Assembly: GCA_041591635.1 (NCBI GenBank) | Contig: JBFHRO010000190.1 | Span: 1-6,361, forward strand | Origin: JACKOD01 sp041591635 | GTDB taxonomy: Bacteria > Pseudomonadota > Gammaproteobacteria > Pseudomonadales > Oleiphilaceae | Direction of reading: 5' to 3' | Length of the DNA: 6,361 nt | Shown: positions 5,847 to 6,361 of the stretch, one piece after another | Numbering within the stretch: the stretch's first letter is position 1 | How the letters are laid out: every line of letters begins with the position of its first letter | Notes under the pieces: generated by a model | What the model saw: only the letters and a program-made list of their open reading frames with translations | The model's database searches: none | Told to the model about the DNA's origin: nothing | Made by a program: the position numbers and the translations under genes

Positions 5847-6361
5847 ATGAAACTGGTTGCATCCCCCACCAGCCCTTTTGCGCGCAAAATACGGGTTATT
5901 TTGCTGGAAAAAGGTTTCGCCTTTGACTGGCATGAATCCATTCCCTGGAACCCTGATACCGACGTTCCTTTGTTTAACCCGCTAGGCAAGGTGCCGGCAC
6001 TGGTTGCCGATGATGGTCGTATCTGGTTTGATTCGCCGGTGATTGCGGAATATCTGGAAACCTTGCCCGCAAACAAGGTTCTGATTCCAACGCCTTCTCT
6101 GCGGGCAGTCGAGGTCAGACAGATAGAAGCGCTGGCAGATGGCACCTGTGAAGCGGCGATTGCCATCTTTCTGGAGCAAAAGCGCGAGTCGGCCCGGCAA
6201 AGCCCTGACTGGATTGCACGCCAGGAAGCCAAGGTGGCGGCCGGACTAGAGGCGCTGGCCGCACAGGTGGGCTCGAGGGAATTTGTGCATGACAGCGGTT
6301 TTTCGCTGGGCGATATTGCTATCGTGTGTTTTCTGGAGTGGTTCGATTTCCGCTTTAAAGG
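5847..6361 (+). CDS. yibF: Glutathione S-transferase family protein, YibF-like (3' end cut off)
   Basis: The first 171 residues are present and the frame is open at the window edge; the E. coli family member is about 200 aa, so some 30 residues are missing. The thioredoxin-like N-terminal domain (1-75) starts MKLVASPTSPFARKIRVILLEKG, near-identical in pattern to E. coli YibF (MKLVGSYTSPFVRK) as I recall it. It has NPLGKVPALV with the cis-Pro50 that contacts glutathione, and FDSPVIAEYLE with the Asp62-Ser63 pair that binds the gamma-glutamyl group. Ser9 is the probable thiol-side residue; there is no catalytic Cys at that position. The helical C-terminal domain begins RQIEALADGTCEAA and includes FSLGDIAIVCFLEW (152-165), the N-capping S-x-x-D motif. 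AGGAG at 5835-5839, 7 nt upstream, fixes the start. The substrate is unknown; YibF binds glutathione but its role is unsettled. It diverges from the AraC-type gene. Confidence 0.9.
   Translation, partial: MKLVASPTSPFARKIRVILLEKGFAFDWHESIPWNPDTDVPLFNPLGKVPALVADDGRIWFDSPVIAEYLETLPANKVLIPTPSLRAVEVRQIEALADGTCEAAIAIFLEQKRESARQSPDWIARQEAKVAAGLEALAAQVGSREFVHDSGFSLGDIAIVCFLEWFDFRFK

Overview
The window reads as ordinary chromosomal DNA of a gammaproteobacterium with moderate G+C. Five genes look like counterparts of enterobacterial or pseudomonad housekeeping genes (glmU, glmS, yebG, yfiM, yibF), and the coding density is high. A Cellvibrionales or wider Pseudomonadales relative fits, but the assignment rests on protein resemblance recalled from memory, not on a search.

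Layout from left to right: (1) The 3' end of glmU is followed after 61 bp by a complete glmS on the same strand. This is the UDP-GlcNAc supply pair that feeds peptidoglycan and LPS synthesis. (2) The 112 bp between the glmS stop and the convergent yebG stop hold a strong hairpin with further pairing options around it. (3) yebG, a small SOS-associated protein, lies on the minus strand with a plausible LexA box just upstream of its ribosome binding site. (4) A RsmB/NOP2-family RNA cytosine-5 methyltransferase also lies on the minus strand. Its catalytic domain is C-terminal and its N-terminal half is long and not recognised. (5) A small YfiM-like lipoprotein gene runs divergently from it on the plus strand. 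(6) An AraC-family regulator on the minus strand ends 13 bp after the yfiM-like stop. (7) A 367-bp AT-rich regulatory region holds clustered inverted and direct repeats. (8) A YibF-like glutathione S-transferase gene runs divergently from the regulator and is cut by the window end.

Functionally there are several short independent units and no obvious new multi-gene system. The only direct pathway partnership is GlmU with GlmS. YebG should act in the DNA-damage response. The AraC-type protein and the GST share a divergent promoter region with repeated motifs, so local control of the GST by the regulator is a reasonable hypothesis. I saw no tRNA, rRNA, CRISPR array, transposase or phage gene. 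The items most worth a second look are the glmS-yebG intergenic RNA structure, the repeat cluster between the regulator and the GST, and the unassigned N-terminal half of the methyltransferase.
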